50,246 nucleotides of DNA, from positions 206,481 through 256,726 of the forward strand of contig DLCH01000006.1 in assembly GCA_002480525.1 (NCBI GenBank). Reading direction: 5' to 3'. Below the pieces are notes generated by a model. That model saw only the letters and a list, made by a program, of their open reading frames with translations. It searched no databases and was not told where the DNA came from. The stretch is from Gammaproteobacteria bacterium UBA7803 (GTDB taxonomy: Bacteria > Pseudomonadota > Gammaproteobacteria > Pseudomonadales > Azotimanducaceae). This document shows positions 26,710 through 34,082 of this stretch, piece by piece (position 1 is the first letter of the stretch; each line of letters opens with the position of its first letter). Made by a program: the position numbers and the translations under genes.

Positions 26710-27374
26710 CGTTTGCCCTTCACCAGCGGCACGAAGCGCACGTACTCGAGGGTTTCCACGTTCAGGCCCCGTTCGGTGCGGTCGTACACCTTGAGCTCCT
26801 GGACGCCGTCGCCGCCCACGGGCACCACCAGGCGGCCGCCGACGTCGAGCTGTTCCAGCAGCGCCTCCGGCACCTCCGGCGGCGCCGCCGTCACCAGAAT
26901 CCCGTCGAACGGCGCTTCTTCGGGCCAGCCGGCGTAGCCGTCGCCGTAGCGGAACCGCACGCTGCGCGAGCCCATGGCGTACAGGCGCTGCTCGGCGCGC
27001 TCGCTGAGGTCGCGCAGCCGTTCGATGCTGAACACCCGCCGCACGTGGGGCCGCAGGCTCGCCAGCACGGCGGTCTGGTAGCCGGACCCGGTGCCGACCT
27101 CGAGCACCCGGGAGCGCGGCCTGGACAGCAGCGCCTGGGTCATCAGCGCGACGATGAACGGCTGGGAGATCGTCTGCCCGTAGCCGATCGGCAGCGCGGT
27201 GTCCTCGTAGGCGCGATGGGCCAGCGCCTCGTCGACGAAGATGTGGCGCGGCACCCGGGCGATGGCGGCGAGCACCTCCTCGTTGCGGATGCCCTTGTCG
27301 CGCAGCCGCGCCACCAGCCGGTCCCGGGTGCGCTGGGAGGTCATGCCGATGCCGTTGAGGTCGAACCGGGTCAT
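26706..27374 (-). CDS. pcm: Protein-L-isoaspartate O-methyltransferase
   Basis: Repairs isoaspartyl damage in aged proteins using S-adenosylmethionine. The 222 residues show the N-terminal helical segment RNEEVLAAIARVPRHIFVDE, the TALPIGYGQTISQPFIVALMTQ substrate region, the SAM motif VLEVGTGSGYQTAVLASL and the ILVTAAPPEVPEALLEQL motif. ATG 27374 overlaps the truD stop as ATGA. A longer open frame upstream is antisense-like coding from truD and is not used. SurE, its usual partner gene upstream, is missing. Confidence 0.96.
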   Translation of the reverse strand: MTRFDLNGIGMTSQRTRDRLVARLRDKGIRNEEVLAAIARVPRHIFVDEALAHRAYEDTALPIGYGQTISQPFIVALMTQALLSRPRSRVLEVGTGSGYQTAVLASLRPHVRRVFSIERLRDLSERAEQRLYAMGSRSVRFRYGDGYAGWPEEAPFDGILVTAAPPEVPEALLEQLDVGGRLVVPVGGDGVQELKVYDRTERGLNVETLEYVRFVPLVKGKR

Positions 27375-28345
27375 GCCGCGTCCCGGTCGGGTTCGCGCAG
27401 GTCGAACGCCTCGGCCAGCAGCACCGTCGCGTAGCATCCGGCGGGCAGAGAAAACGCCAGGGTGACGGCGTCGCCGTCGCGGGACCAGGACAGGTCGGGG
27501 GCCCGCAGCACCAGGCTGCGCCGCTCCTGGCTCAGGCCGGCATGCTCCAGCCCCTCGCAGAGCTCGCCGTGGGGCGCCAGCGCCGCCTGCTCGAGGGCGG
27601 CGGCCTCGGCCTCGACCGGCGAACGTCCTCGGCCCCACAGCGGGCCCGTCGGCGCCGGCTCGGCGGCGTCGCCCAGCATGGCCGGCGGCAGCAGCACGTC
27701 GCCGGCCAGCGGCCGCTGCCAGGAACCGTCCGCCACCCGGGCGCCGAGCACCTCGTTGAACAGATAGCTGCGCAGCACCGAGAGGTACAGCCCGCGGCGG
27801 AAGGCCGGGACCCGCTGCCGGCGCCGCTGGCCGAGCCACGCCACGGCGTTGCGCAGATTGTCGGAGCCGAAGCGCTGGGGGCCGAAGTAGTTCGGCACTC
27901 CCGCATCCCTGGCGGTGGCCAGCGCCGCTTCCCAGCCGGTCCCCTCGACCCCGTCGAGACGCAGCCGGAAGGCGTTGCCCGCCAGCTCCCCGCGCCGCAG
28001 CTTGCGCTGATGCCGGGTCGCGGCGAGCAGGCGCAGCCCCGGCCGGGCCAGCGCCGGCGCCTCGTCCGCCGCGGTGTGCACGCTGAACCACTGCCGGGTG
28101 ACGGCCCGCTTGTCCTTCATGCCGGCGTAGCCGACCGCGTGCTCCGGCACCACACAGGCCCCGGCCAGCGCCACGGCGGCATCGCGGGTGGTCATGCCGG
28201 TCTTCTCGACGTGCAGCCACAGGTGCTCGCCGCTGCCGGACGGCTCGACGGCGGGCAGCTCGCAGACGCGGAAGTCCTCGCAGCGGGTCTTCATCCGCGC
28301 GCCGGCGGGCGCTCCCCCCCGGGCCCGGGGCCAGACCGCGTTCAT
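27371..28345 (-). CDS. truD: tRNA pseudouridine(13) synthase TruD
   Basis: Makes pseudouridine 13 in tRNA-Glu. The 324 residues contain the TruD catalytic motif GYAGMKDKRAVTRQWFSV with nucleophile D78, then GNAFRLRL, NYFGPQRFG and YLFNEVL. The ATG at 28345 overlaps the ftsB stop (ATGA); residue 18 is a second possible start, which would shorten the N-terminus by 17 residues that are not conserved. It directly follows ftsB, where relatives place ispD and ispF. Confidence 0.94.
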   Translation of the reverse strand: MNAVWPRARGGAPAGARMKTRCEDFRVCELPAVEPSGSGEHLWLHVEKTGMTTRDAAVALAGACVVPEHAVGYAGMKDKRAVTRQWFSVHTAADEAPALARPGLRLLAATRHQRKLRRGELAGNAFRLRLDGVEGTGWEAALATARDAGVPNYFGPQRFGSDNLRNAVAWLGQRRRQRVPAFRRGLYLSVLRSYLFNEVLGARVADGSWQRPLAGDVLLPPAMLGDAAEPAPTGPLWGRGRSPVEAEAAALEQAALAPHGELCEGLEHAGLSQERRSLVLRAPDLSWSRDGDAVTLAFSLPAGCYATVLLAEAFDLREPDRDAA

Positions 28346-28617
28346 TCGCTGTCGGGGACCAGGTAGAACGTCTCGCCGGGGCCGATCATGCCCAGATCGC
28401 TGCGGGCGCGGGCTTCCACCGCGGCGTAGCCCTGCTTCAGGGCCAGCACCTCGGCGGTCAGCAGGCGGTTGCGCTCGGCGAGCATCTCGGCCCGGGCGTT
28501 CTGCCGGGCCACCTGCTCGCGCAGGGCCACCGCCTCGCGGTAGCCGGCGTCGCCGAGCCAGGCCTTGTACTGCAGGGCCAGCAGCAGAACCAGCAGAATG
28601 CCGACGATCACCCGCAT
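28342..28617 (-). CDS. ftsB: Cell-division protein FtsB
   Basis: Bitopic inner-membrane protein of the FtsQLB complex. The 91 residues have a short cytoplasmic start, a membrane segment (about 3-18), a leucine-zipper-like coiled coil (about 25-65, AEMLAERNRLLTAEVLALKQ) and the extracytoplasmic ending EARARSDLGMIGPGETFYLV, which is the family signature. ATG 28617 is chosen to give this N-terminus. The gene is 11 bases after eno. Confidence 0.93.
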   Translation of the reverse strand: MRVIVGILLVLLLALQYKAWLGDAGYREAVALREQVARQNARAEMLAERNRLLTAEVLALKQGYAAVEARARSDLGMIGPGETFYLVPDSE

Positions 28618-28628
28618 ACGCGTCTGCC

Positions 28629-29918
28629 TCAGGCGAGCCCCAGCGCCCGCCGCCCGGGATAGACGGCGCCGCCGCCGAGCATCTCCTCGATGCGCAGCAG
28701 GCGGTTGTACTTGGCGACCCGGTCCGAGCGGCACAGTGAGCCGGTCTTGATCTGGCCGGCGCCGGTGGCCACGGCCAGGTCGGCGATGGTGGTGTCCTCC
28801 GTCTCGCCGCTGCGGTGGGAGATCACCGCCCGGTAGCCGGCGTCGTGGGCGATGCGGATGGCGTCGAGGGTCTCGGTGAGGGTGCCGATCTGGTTGAACT
28901 TGATGAGAATGGCGTTGGCCACGCCCTTCTCGATCCCCTCTTCCAGTATCGCGCTGTTGGTCACGAACAGATCGTCGCCGACGAGCTGCACCCGGTCGCC
29001 GAGCCGCTCCGTCAGGGTCTTCCAGCCCTGCCAGTCCGACTCGTCCATGCCGTCTTCGATGGACACGATCGGATAGCGGTCCACCAGCCCCGCCAGATAG
29101 CCGGCGAAGCCGGCGCTGTCGAAGTCCTGACCTTCGCCGCTCAGGTCGTAGCGGCCGTCACGGTGGAACTCCGTGGCGGCGCAGTCCAGAGCCAGGGTGA
29201 CGTCGCTGCCCAGCGCGTAGCCGGCCAGGCCCACGGCCTCGGCGATCACCTCCAGCGCTTCGGCGTTGGATCCGAGGTTCGGCGCGAAGCCGCCCTCGTC
29301 CCCCACCGCGGTGGACAGCCCGCGGCCCTGCAGCACGGTCTTGAGGGCATGGAACACCTCGGCGCCGCAGCGCAGGGCCTCCGCGAAGGACCCCATGGAC
29401 ACCGGCTGGACCATGAACTCCTGGATGTCGACGTTGTTGTCCGCGTGGGCGCCGCCGTTGAGGATGTTCATCATCGGCACCGGCAGCGTCATGGTGGCGG
29501 CGCCGGCCAGGCCGTTGATGTGCTGGAACAGCGGCACGCCGCCGTCCTGGGCCGCCGCCTTGGCGGCCGCCAGGGACACCGCGAGAATGGCATTGGCGCC
29601 CAGCCGGGCCTTGTTGTCCGTGCCGTCGAGCTCGCACAGCCGACCGTCCAGGGCCGCCTGGTCCGCCGGATTCATCCCCGCCACGGCCTCCGCGATCGGA
29701 CCGTTGACAGCGGCCACGGCCTTCAGCACGCCCTTGCCCGCATAGCGCGCCGGGTCGGCGTCGCGCAGCTCCAGCGCTTCCCGCGAGCCGGTCGACGCGC
29801 CGGAGGGCGCACAGGCCACGCCGACGGCACCGTTTTCCGTCGCGACCTCCGCCTGCACCGTCGGGTTGCCCCGGGAATCCAGCACTTCGCGCGCGCTGAC
29901 CGCGATGATCCTGCTCAT
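28629..29918 (-). CDS. eno: Enolase
   Basis: Converts 2-phosphoglycerate to phosphoenolpyruvate and takes part in the RNA degradosome in many gammaproteobacteria. The 429 residues include EVLDSRGNPTVQAEV, the SGASTGSREA loop, metal ligands in LALDCAATEF and SIEDGMDESD, the catalytic lysine in LIKFNQIGT, and SHRSGETEDT. The ATG overlaps the kdsA stop as ATGA. An open frame extends upstream through kdsA antisense-frame codons but only from MSRIIAVSA is it enolase. Confidence 0.98.
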   Translation of the reverse strand: MSRIIAVSAREVLDSRGNPTVQAEVATENGAVGVACAPSGASTGSREALELRDADPARYAGKGVLKAVAAVNGPIAEAVAGMNPADQAALDGRLCELDGTDNKARLGANAILAVSLAAAKAAAQDGGVPLFQHINGLAGAATMTLPVPMMNILNGGAHADNNVDIQEFMVQPVSMGSFAEALRCGAEVFHALKTVLQGRGLSTAVGDEGGFAPNLGSNAEALEVIAEAVGLAGYALGSDVTLALDCAATEFHRDGRYDLSGEGQDFDSAGFAGYLAGLVDRYPIVSIEDGMDESDWQGWKTLTERLGDRVQLVGDDLFVTNSAILEEGIEKGVANAILIKFNQIGTLTETLDAIRIAHDAGYRAVISHRSGETEDTTIADLAVATGAGQIKTGSLCRSDRVAKYNRLLRIEEMLGGGAVYPGRRALGLA

Positions 29919-30766
29919 GGGTTGTTCTCGTCCTCCAGCGAATCTTCCAGAAACGGCCGCGACTTGACGGCCTCGTCGATGGTCTTGAGCTGTTCCAGCA
30001 GCGGCCGCATGAGATGCAGCGGCCAGGAGTTGGGGCCGTCCGACAGGGCCTTCGCCGGGTCGGGGTGGGTTTCCATGAACAGGCCGGACACGCCGGCCGC
30101 CACCGCTGCCCGGGCCAGAACCGGCACCATGTCGCGCTGGCCGCCCGAGGCCGAGCCCAGGCCGCCGGGCATCTGCACCGAGTGGGTGGCGTCGAACACC
30201 ACCGGCGCGCCGGTGCGGCGCATGATCGCCAGGCCGCGCATGTCCGAGACCAGGTTGTTGTAGCCGAAGCTCACGCCACGCTCGCAGGCCATGATCTGCT
30301 CGTTGCCGGTGGAGCGGGCCTTGTCGATGACGTTGACCATGTCGTGCGGCGCGAGGAACTGGCCCTTCTTGATGTTCACCGGCCGGCCCTGGCTGCAGAC
30401 GTTGACGATGAAGTTGGTCTGGCGGCACAGGAACGCCGGCGTCTGCAGCACGTCCACCACTTCGGCGACGGCGGCAAGATCCGTGTCCTCGTGCACGTCG
30501 GTCAGCACCGGCACGCCGATGCTGGACTTCACCTTCGCCAGCGCCTCGAGCCCCGCCTCCATGCCCGGACCGCGGAAGCTCTGGTGGGAGGAGCGGTTGG
30601 CCTTGTCGAAGGAGCTCTTGAAGATGAAGGGGATGCCGAGCTCGTCGGTGAGCGTCTTGAGCTGACCGGCGATGTCCAGGATCAGACCCTCGCTCTCGAT
30701 CACGCAGGGCCCGGCGATCAGGAACAGGGGCCGATCCAGGCCGACCTCGAAATCACATAGCTGCAT
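29915..30766 (-). CDS. kdsA: 3-deoxy-8-phosphooctulonate (KDO-8-P) synthase, metal-dependent class
   Basis: Condenses phosphoenolpyruvate with arabinose 5-phosphate in the LPS core sugar pathway. The 283 residues from ATG 30766 show GPCVIES with the metal-ligand cysteine C21, FKSSFDKANRSS, FLCRQTNFI, FDATHSVQMPGG and METHPDPAKALSDGP. Cysteine rather than asparagine in the first motif places it with the Aquifex-type metal-dependent enzymes and not with E. coli KdsA. GAGG precedes this ATG; an alternative ATG at 30799 overlaps the pyrG stop (TGATG) and adds 11 residues. Confidence 0.95.
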   Translation of the reverse strand: MQLCDFEVGLDRPLFLIAGPCVIESEGLILDIAGQLKTLTDELGIPFIFKSSFDKANRSSHQSFRGPGMEAGLEALAKVKSSIGVPVLTDVHEDTDLAAVAEVVDVLQTPAFLCRQTNFIVNVCSQGRPVNIKKGQFLAPHDMVNVIDKARSTGNEQIMACERGVSFGYNNLVSDMRGLAIMRRTGAPVVFDATHSVQMPGGLGSASGGQRDMVPVLARAAVAAGVSGLFMETHPDPAKALSDGPNSWPLHLMRPLLEQLKTIDEAVKSRPFLEDSLEDENNP

Positions 30767-30798
30767 GGGCTGCCTCGACGATGCTGCGGGGGTGATCA

Positions 30799-32484
30799 TC
30801 AGCTCGCGGAGCCATGATTCACCGCGACGTTCCCGATGCCGGCGCCGTTGCCGCCGGCGCGGCGCTCCGCCATGGCCAGCGCCGCCTCGACGAAGCCCTT
30901 GAACAGCGGATGCCCGTCCCGGGGCGAGGACGTGAACTCGGGGTGGAACTGACAGGCCAGGAACCAGGGGTGGTCCGGCAGCTCGATCATCTCCACCAGC
31001 TCGCCGTCGGCCGACCGGCCGGACACCTTGAGGCCTCGCTCGACGAGCTGGTCGATGTAGCGGTTGTTGACCTCGAAGCGGTGCCGGTGGCGCTCGCGCA
31101 CCTCGTCCGCGCCGTACACCCGCCGGGCCAGGGTGCCGGGCTCCAGCACGCAGAGCTGTTCGCCAAGCCGCATGGTGCCGCCGAGGTCGTCCTCGCCGGT
31201 GCGGTGCTCGACGTGTCCGGCCGCGTCCAGCCACTCGGTGATCAGGCCGATCACCGGATGCGGGGTCGCGGCGTCGATCTCGGTGGAATGGGCGTCCGCC
31301 AGACCCGCGACGTTGCGGGCGTACTCGATCACCGCGGCATGCAGGCCGTAGCAGATGCCGAGGTACGGCACCTGCCGCTCCCGGGCGTAGCGCACCGCCT
31401 GGATCTTGCCCTCGAAGCCCCGGCGGCCGAAGCCGCCGGGCACCAGGATCGCGCAGACGTCGTCCAGCGCCTCGGTGCCGTTGCGCTCGATGTCCTCGGC
31501 GTCGAGGTACTTCACCTGCACCCGGGTGCGGGTGTGGATGCCGGCATGGGTGATCGCCTCGACCAGCGACTTGTAGGCGTCGAGCAGGTCGAGGTACTTG
31601 CCGACGAAGGCGATCTTGACCTCCCGGTCGGGGTGGAGCTGAGCGTCGACCAGGGCCTGCCACTGGGACAGGTCGGCGGCCGGGCAATCGAGCCCCATGC
31701 GTTCGACGACGATGCTGTCCACGCCCTGGTCGTGCAGCTTCTGGGGCACCTGGTAGATGGTCTCGGCGTCCTCCAGGGACACCACCGCCCGCTCCTCGAC
31801 GTTGGTGAACAGCGCGATCTTGCTGCGCGCCGAGCGCGGCAGCAGGCGATCGGAACGGCACACCAGCACGTCGGGCTGCAGGCCGATGGAGCGTAGCTCC
31901 TTCACCGAGTGCTGGGTCGGCTTGGTCTTGATCTCGCCGGCGGCCGGAATGAACGGCACGTAGGTGAGGTGGATGAACATGGCCCGGGCCGCGCCGACTT
32001 CGAGGCGGAGCTGCCGGATGGCCTCGAGGAACGGCTGGGACTCGATGTCGCCCACCGTTCCGCCGGTCTCCACCAGCAGCACGTCGCAGTCGTCGGCGAC
32101 GTCCTTGATGCGCCGCTTGATCTCGTCGGTGACGTGGGGGATCACCTGCACGGTGGCGCCCAGGTAGTCGCCGCGGCGCTCGCGCCGCAGCACCTCGGCG
32201 TAGATGCTGCCGGTGGTGAAGTTGTTGCGGCGGCTCATCTTGGCGCGGGAGAAGCGCTCGTAGTTGCCGAGATCCAGATCGGTCTCGGCGCCGTCGGCGG
32301 TGACGAACACCTCGCCGTGCTGAAACGGGCTCATGGTGCCCGGATCGACGTTGATGTACGGGTCCATCTTCAGCACGTTGACCTTGAGGTCGCGCGCTTC
32401 GAGCACGGCCGCGAGGGAGGACGTGAGAATGCCTTTACCGAGCGACGAGACGACCCCGCCGGTCACGAATATGAATCGACTCAT
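30799..32484 (-). CDS. pyrG: CTP synthase
   Basis: Aminates UTP to CTP using glutamine. The 561 residues have the synthetase domain (VTGGVVSSLGKGILTSSLA at the start, KMDPYINVDPGTMSPFQHGE) and a C-terminal glutamine amidotransferase with nucleophile Cys near residue 378 in YLGICYGLHAAVIEYARN and the His-Glu pair in QFHPEFTS. The segment after the cysteine reads YGLH where LGMQ is most common. It is the first gene of pyrG-kdsA-eno, with its own promoter candidate and a long structured leader. Confidence 0.98.
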   Translation of the reverse strand: MSRFIFVTGGVVSSLGKGILTSSLAAVLEARDLKVNVLKMDPYINVDPGTMSPFQHGEVFVTADGAETDLDLGNYERFSRAKMSRRNNFTTGSIYAEVLRRERRGDYLGATVQVIPHVTDEIKRRIKDVADDCDVLLVETGGTVGDIESQPFLEAIRQLRLEVGAARAMFIHLTYVPFIPAAGEIKTKPTQHSVKELRSIGLQPDVLVCRSDRLLPRSARSKIALFTNVEERAVVSLEDAETIYQVPQKLHDQGVDSIVVERMGLDCPAADLSQWQALVDAQLHPDREVKIAFVGKYLDLLDAYKSLVEAITHAGIHTRTRVQVKYLDAEDIERNGTEALDDVCAILVPGGFGRRGFEGKIQAVRYARERQVPYLGICYGLHAAVIEYARNVAGLADAHSTEIDAATPHPVIGLITEWLDAAGHVEHRTGEDDLGGTMRLGEQLCVLEPGTLARRVYGADEVRERHRHRFEVNNRYIDQLVERGLKVSGRSADGELVEMIELPDHPWFLACQFHPEFTSSPRDGHPLFKGFVEAALAMAERRAGGNGAGIGNVAVNHGSAS

Positions 32485-32725
32485 TTGTGGCCTTTCGCTG
32501 ACGGGCTCATGTCCCGGGATCAGTCCCTCGTGCGGCGCCGCCCGGTCCGTCCGTCAGCGTCTTCGAACCGTCCACCGTTTTCGAACGACGACGTTCAGTC
32601 CGAGACTGCCAGCGATCCAAGACTTCGAGCTGCACGGCACCTTCAGGGTCGGAGCGTCAAACCGGACCGGGACGCCCACGCCATCCATGGTGAGACGCAT
32701 GCCTGGCCGGCTTGCGCGAGATGGG
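32485..32725 (-). promoter_or_regulatory. Long structured 5' leader of pyrG
   Basis: About 240 bases without a credible gene between the candidate promoter and the pyrG ATG. On the minus strand a perfect nine-pair inverted repeat (CGCTGACGG at 32559-32551, CCGTCAGCG at 32504-32496) closes a 46-base domain that itself contains CCGGG/CCCGG and GGGA-CTGA-TCCC pairings. The ribosome site AAAGG starts directly after the closing stem. This looks like a translational control structure, but no known riboswitch was recognised. Confidence 0.45.
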
Positions 32726-32730
32726 ATTGC

Positions 32731-32759
32731 ACGATAGCAAAAGGCCCCTGCAAGCACAA
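32731..32759 (-). promoter_or_regulatory. Candidate sigma70 promoter of pyrG-kdsA-eno
   Basis: Minus strand TTGTGC (32759-32754), 17-base spacer, TATCGT (32736-32731), in a locally AT-richer stretch. The predicted start is near 32725. Confidence 0.5.
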
Positions 32760-32761
32760 AG

Positions 32762-32797
32762 AAAAAGCGCACCGGCGGTCACTTTCGCGGCGCGCTT
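32762..32797 (-). terminator. Probable terminator at the end of tilS
   Basis: AAGCGCGCC (32797-32789) pairs with GGTGCGCTT (32773-32765), nine pairs with one G-U, followed by TTTCTTT. The hairpin includes the last tilS codons and stop. It would separate the dnaE-tilS unit from pyrG. Confidence 0.5.
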
Positions 32798-34080
32798 CGC
32801 ACCCCGGCGGCGCCGGTCCGCCGCCAGGCCGCCCGCAGGCCCGGACCGGCGGTGACGGCATCGTCGCGCACGGCGACGCCGGGCACGGCGAGCACGCCGA
32901 CGTCGTCCAGCAGAATCGGATGATGGTCGCGCTCCCAGGGCGGCACCGACGCCGCCTGGAACCAGCGCTGCAGGGGCCGGGTCTGCCCGCCGCTGCGCAG
33001 GTGCTCGCCACCCTCGCGATAGCCGACGCGCAGCCGCCCCACGGGCACGAACCCGTCCCGGGCCGGCTCGATGACCAGCACGCCGTGGCCGAGCGGCAAC
33101 GACGCCGGCGGCGTCACCGCGCCCGGCGCGGCCGGCCGCGGCGCTGGCCGTACCAGGTGCAGCGAACCCCGGTAGCCGCGCAGCGTCAGCGCGCCCACCG
33201 GCAGCGCCGGCTGCCGGTCCCGGCCGCCGGCGTCGAGCTGCCGCAGATACTCCACCAGCGCCGCGCGCCGGGGCGCCGATCCGGTCCGGGCCGTCAGCCA
33301 CACCCGCAGCCGCTCCGGCGCGTCGTCGCCGCCGCCGAGCCGTTCCCGGGCCACCGTGTCGGCCTCGAGGGCCGCGCCGAGGACGGCCCGCCGCTCCGCC
33401 TCCGCGGCGGCGGCCAGCTCGGCCTGGCGCAGCAGCGCCCGGTCGGCGCCGGCGTCGCCGCCGCGCAGGGCCGGCAGCAGCCGGTGGCGGACGTCGTTGC
33501 GCGCGTGGCGCGGATCGAGATTCGCCGGGTCCTCGATCCAGGCGAGCCCCGCCACCGCCGCGTAGCGCGCCAGGCAGGCCCGGGGCAGGCCCAGCAGCGG
33601 CCGCCGCAGCAGGCCGGCGCCGAGCGGGCGTTCATCGGGCATGCCGTAGCTGCCCCGGCCCTGAAGGCGGCGCAGCAGCACGGTCTCCACCTGATCGTCC
33701 CGGTGGTGGCCGAGCAGCAGGGTGTCGCCGGCGTCCAGCAGCTTGCGGAACACCGCGTACCGGGCCCGGCGCGCGTTCGCCTCGAGGCTGCCGCGGGGCG
33801 CCACCGACACCCGCTCGAACACGCCGTCGGCGCCGAATGCCGCGGCGGTGCGCCGGCAGTGCTCGGCCCAGCCTACCGATTCGGGGTGCAGCCCGTGATC
33901 GACGTGCACCGCCACGACCGGATGCGGCGCCAGCCGCGCGGCCGCGTGCAGGAGCACGGTGGAGTCGAGGCCGCCGCTGAAGCCCACCAGCACCCGTCCC
34001 GGGCAGGCGGCAAGCGCCGCGGCGACGGCGTCGGTCACGTCGTCGACGGCTTCGGCATCCTCGGCGGCGGCCGGGCGCAC
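32779..34080 (-). CDS. tilS: tRNA(Ile)-lysidine synthase
   Basis: Modifies C34 of tRNA-Ile(CAU) to lysidine so that it reads AUA. The 433 residues (GTG 34080) match E. coli TilS in length. The PP-loop SGGLDS is at 35-40, followed by VHVDHGL, the GHHRDDQVETVLLRRLQG motif, and WIEDPANLDPRHARNDVRHR, all TilS markers; the C-terminal domain is less conserved. A longer frame upstream is within dnaE and rejected. It starts 2 bases after the dnaE stop; relatives place accA in that junction. Confidence 0.95.
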   Translation of the reverse strand: MRPAAAEDAEAVDDVTDAVAAALAACPGRVLVGFSGGLDSTVLLHAAARLAPHPVVAVHVDHGLHPESVGWAEHCRRTAAAFGADGVFERVSVAPRGSLEANARRARYAVFRKLLDAGDTLLLGHHRDDQVETVLLRRLQGRGSYGMPDERPLGAGLLRRPLLGLPRACLARYAAVAGLAWIEDPANLDPRHARNDVRHRLLPALRGGDAGADRALLRQAELAAAAEAERRAVLGAALEADTVARERLGGGDDAPERLRVWLTARTGSAPRRAALVEYLRQLDAGGRDRQPALPVGALTLRGYRGSLHLVRPAPRPAAPGAVTPPASLPLGHGVLVIEPARDGFVPVGRLRVGYREGGEHLRSGGQTRPLQRWFQAASVPPWERDHHPILLDDVGVLAVPGVAVRDDAVTAGPGLRAAWRRTGAAGVRSAPRK

Positions 34081-34082
34081 CG

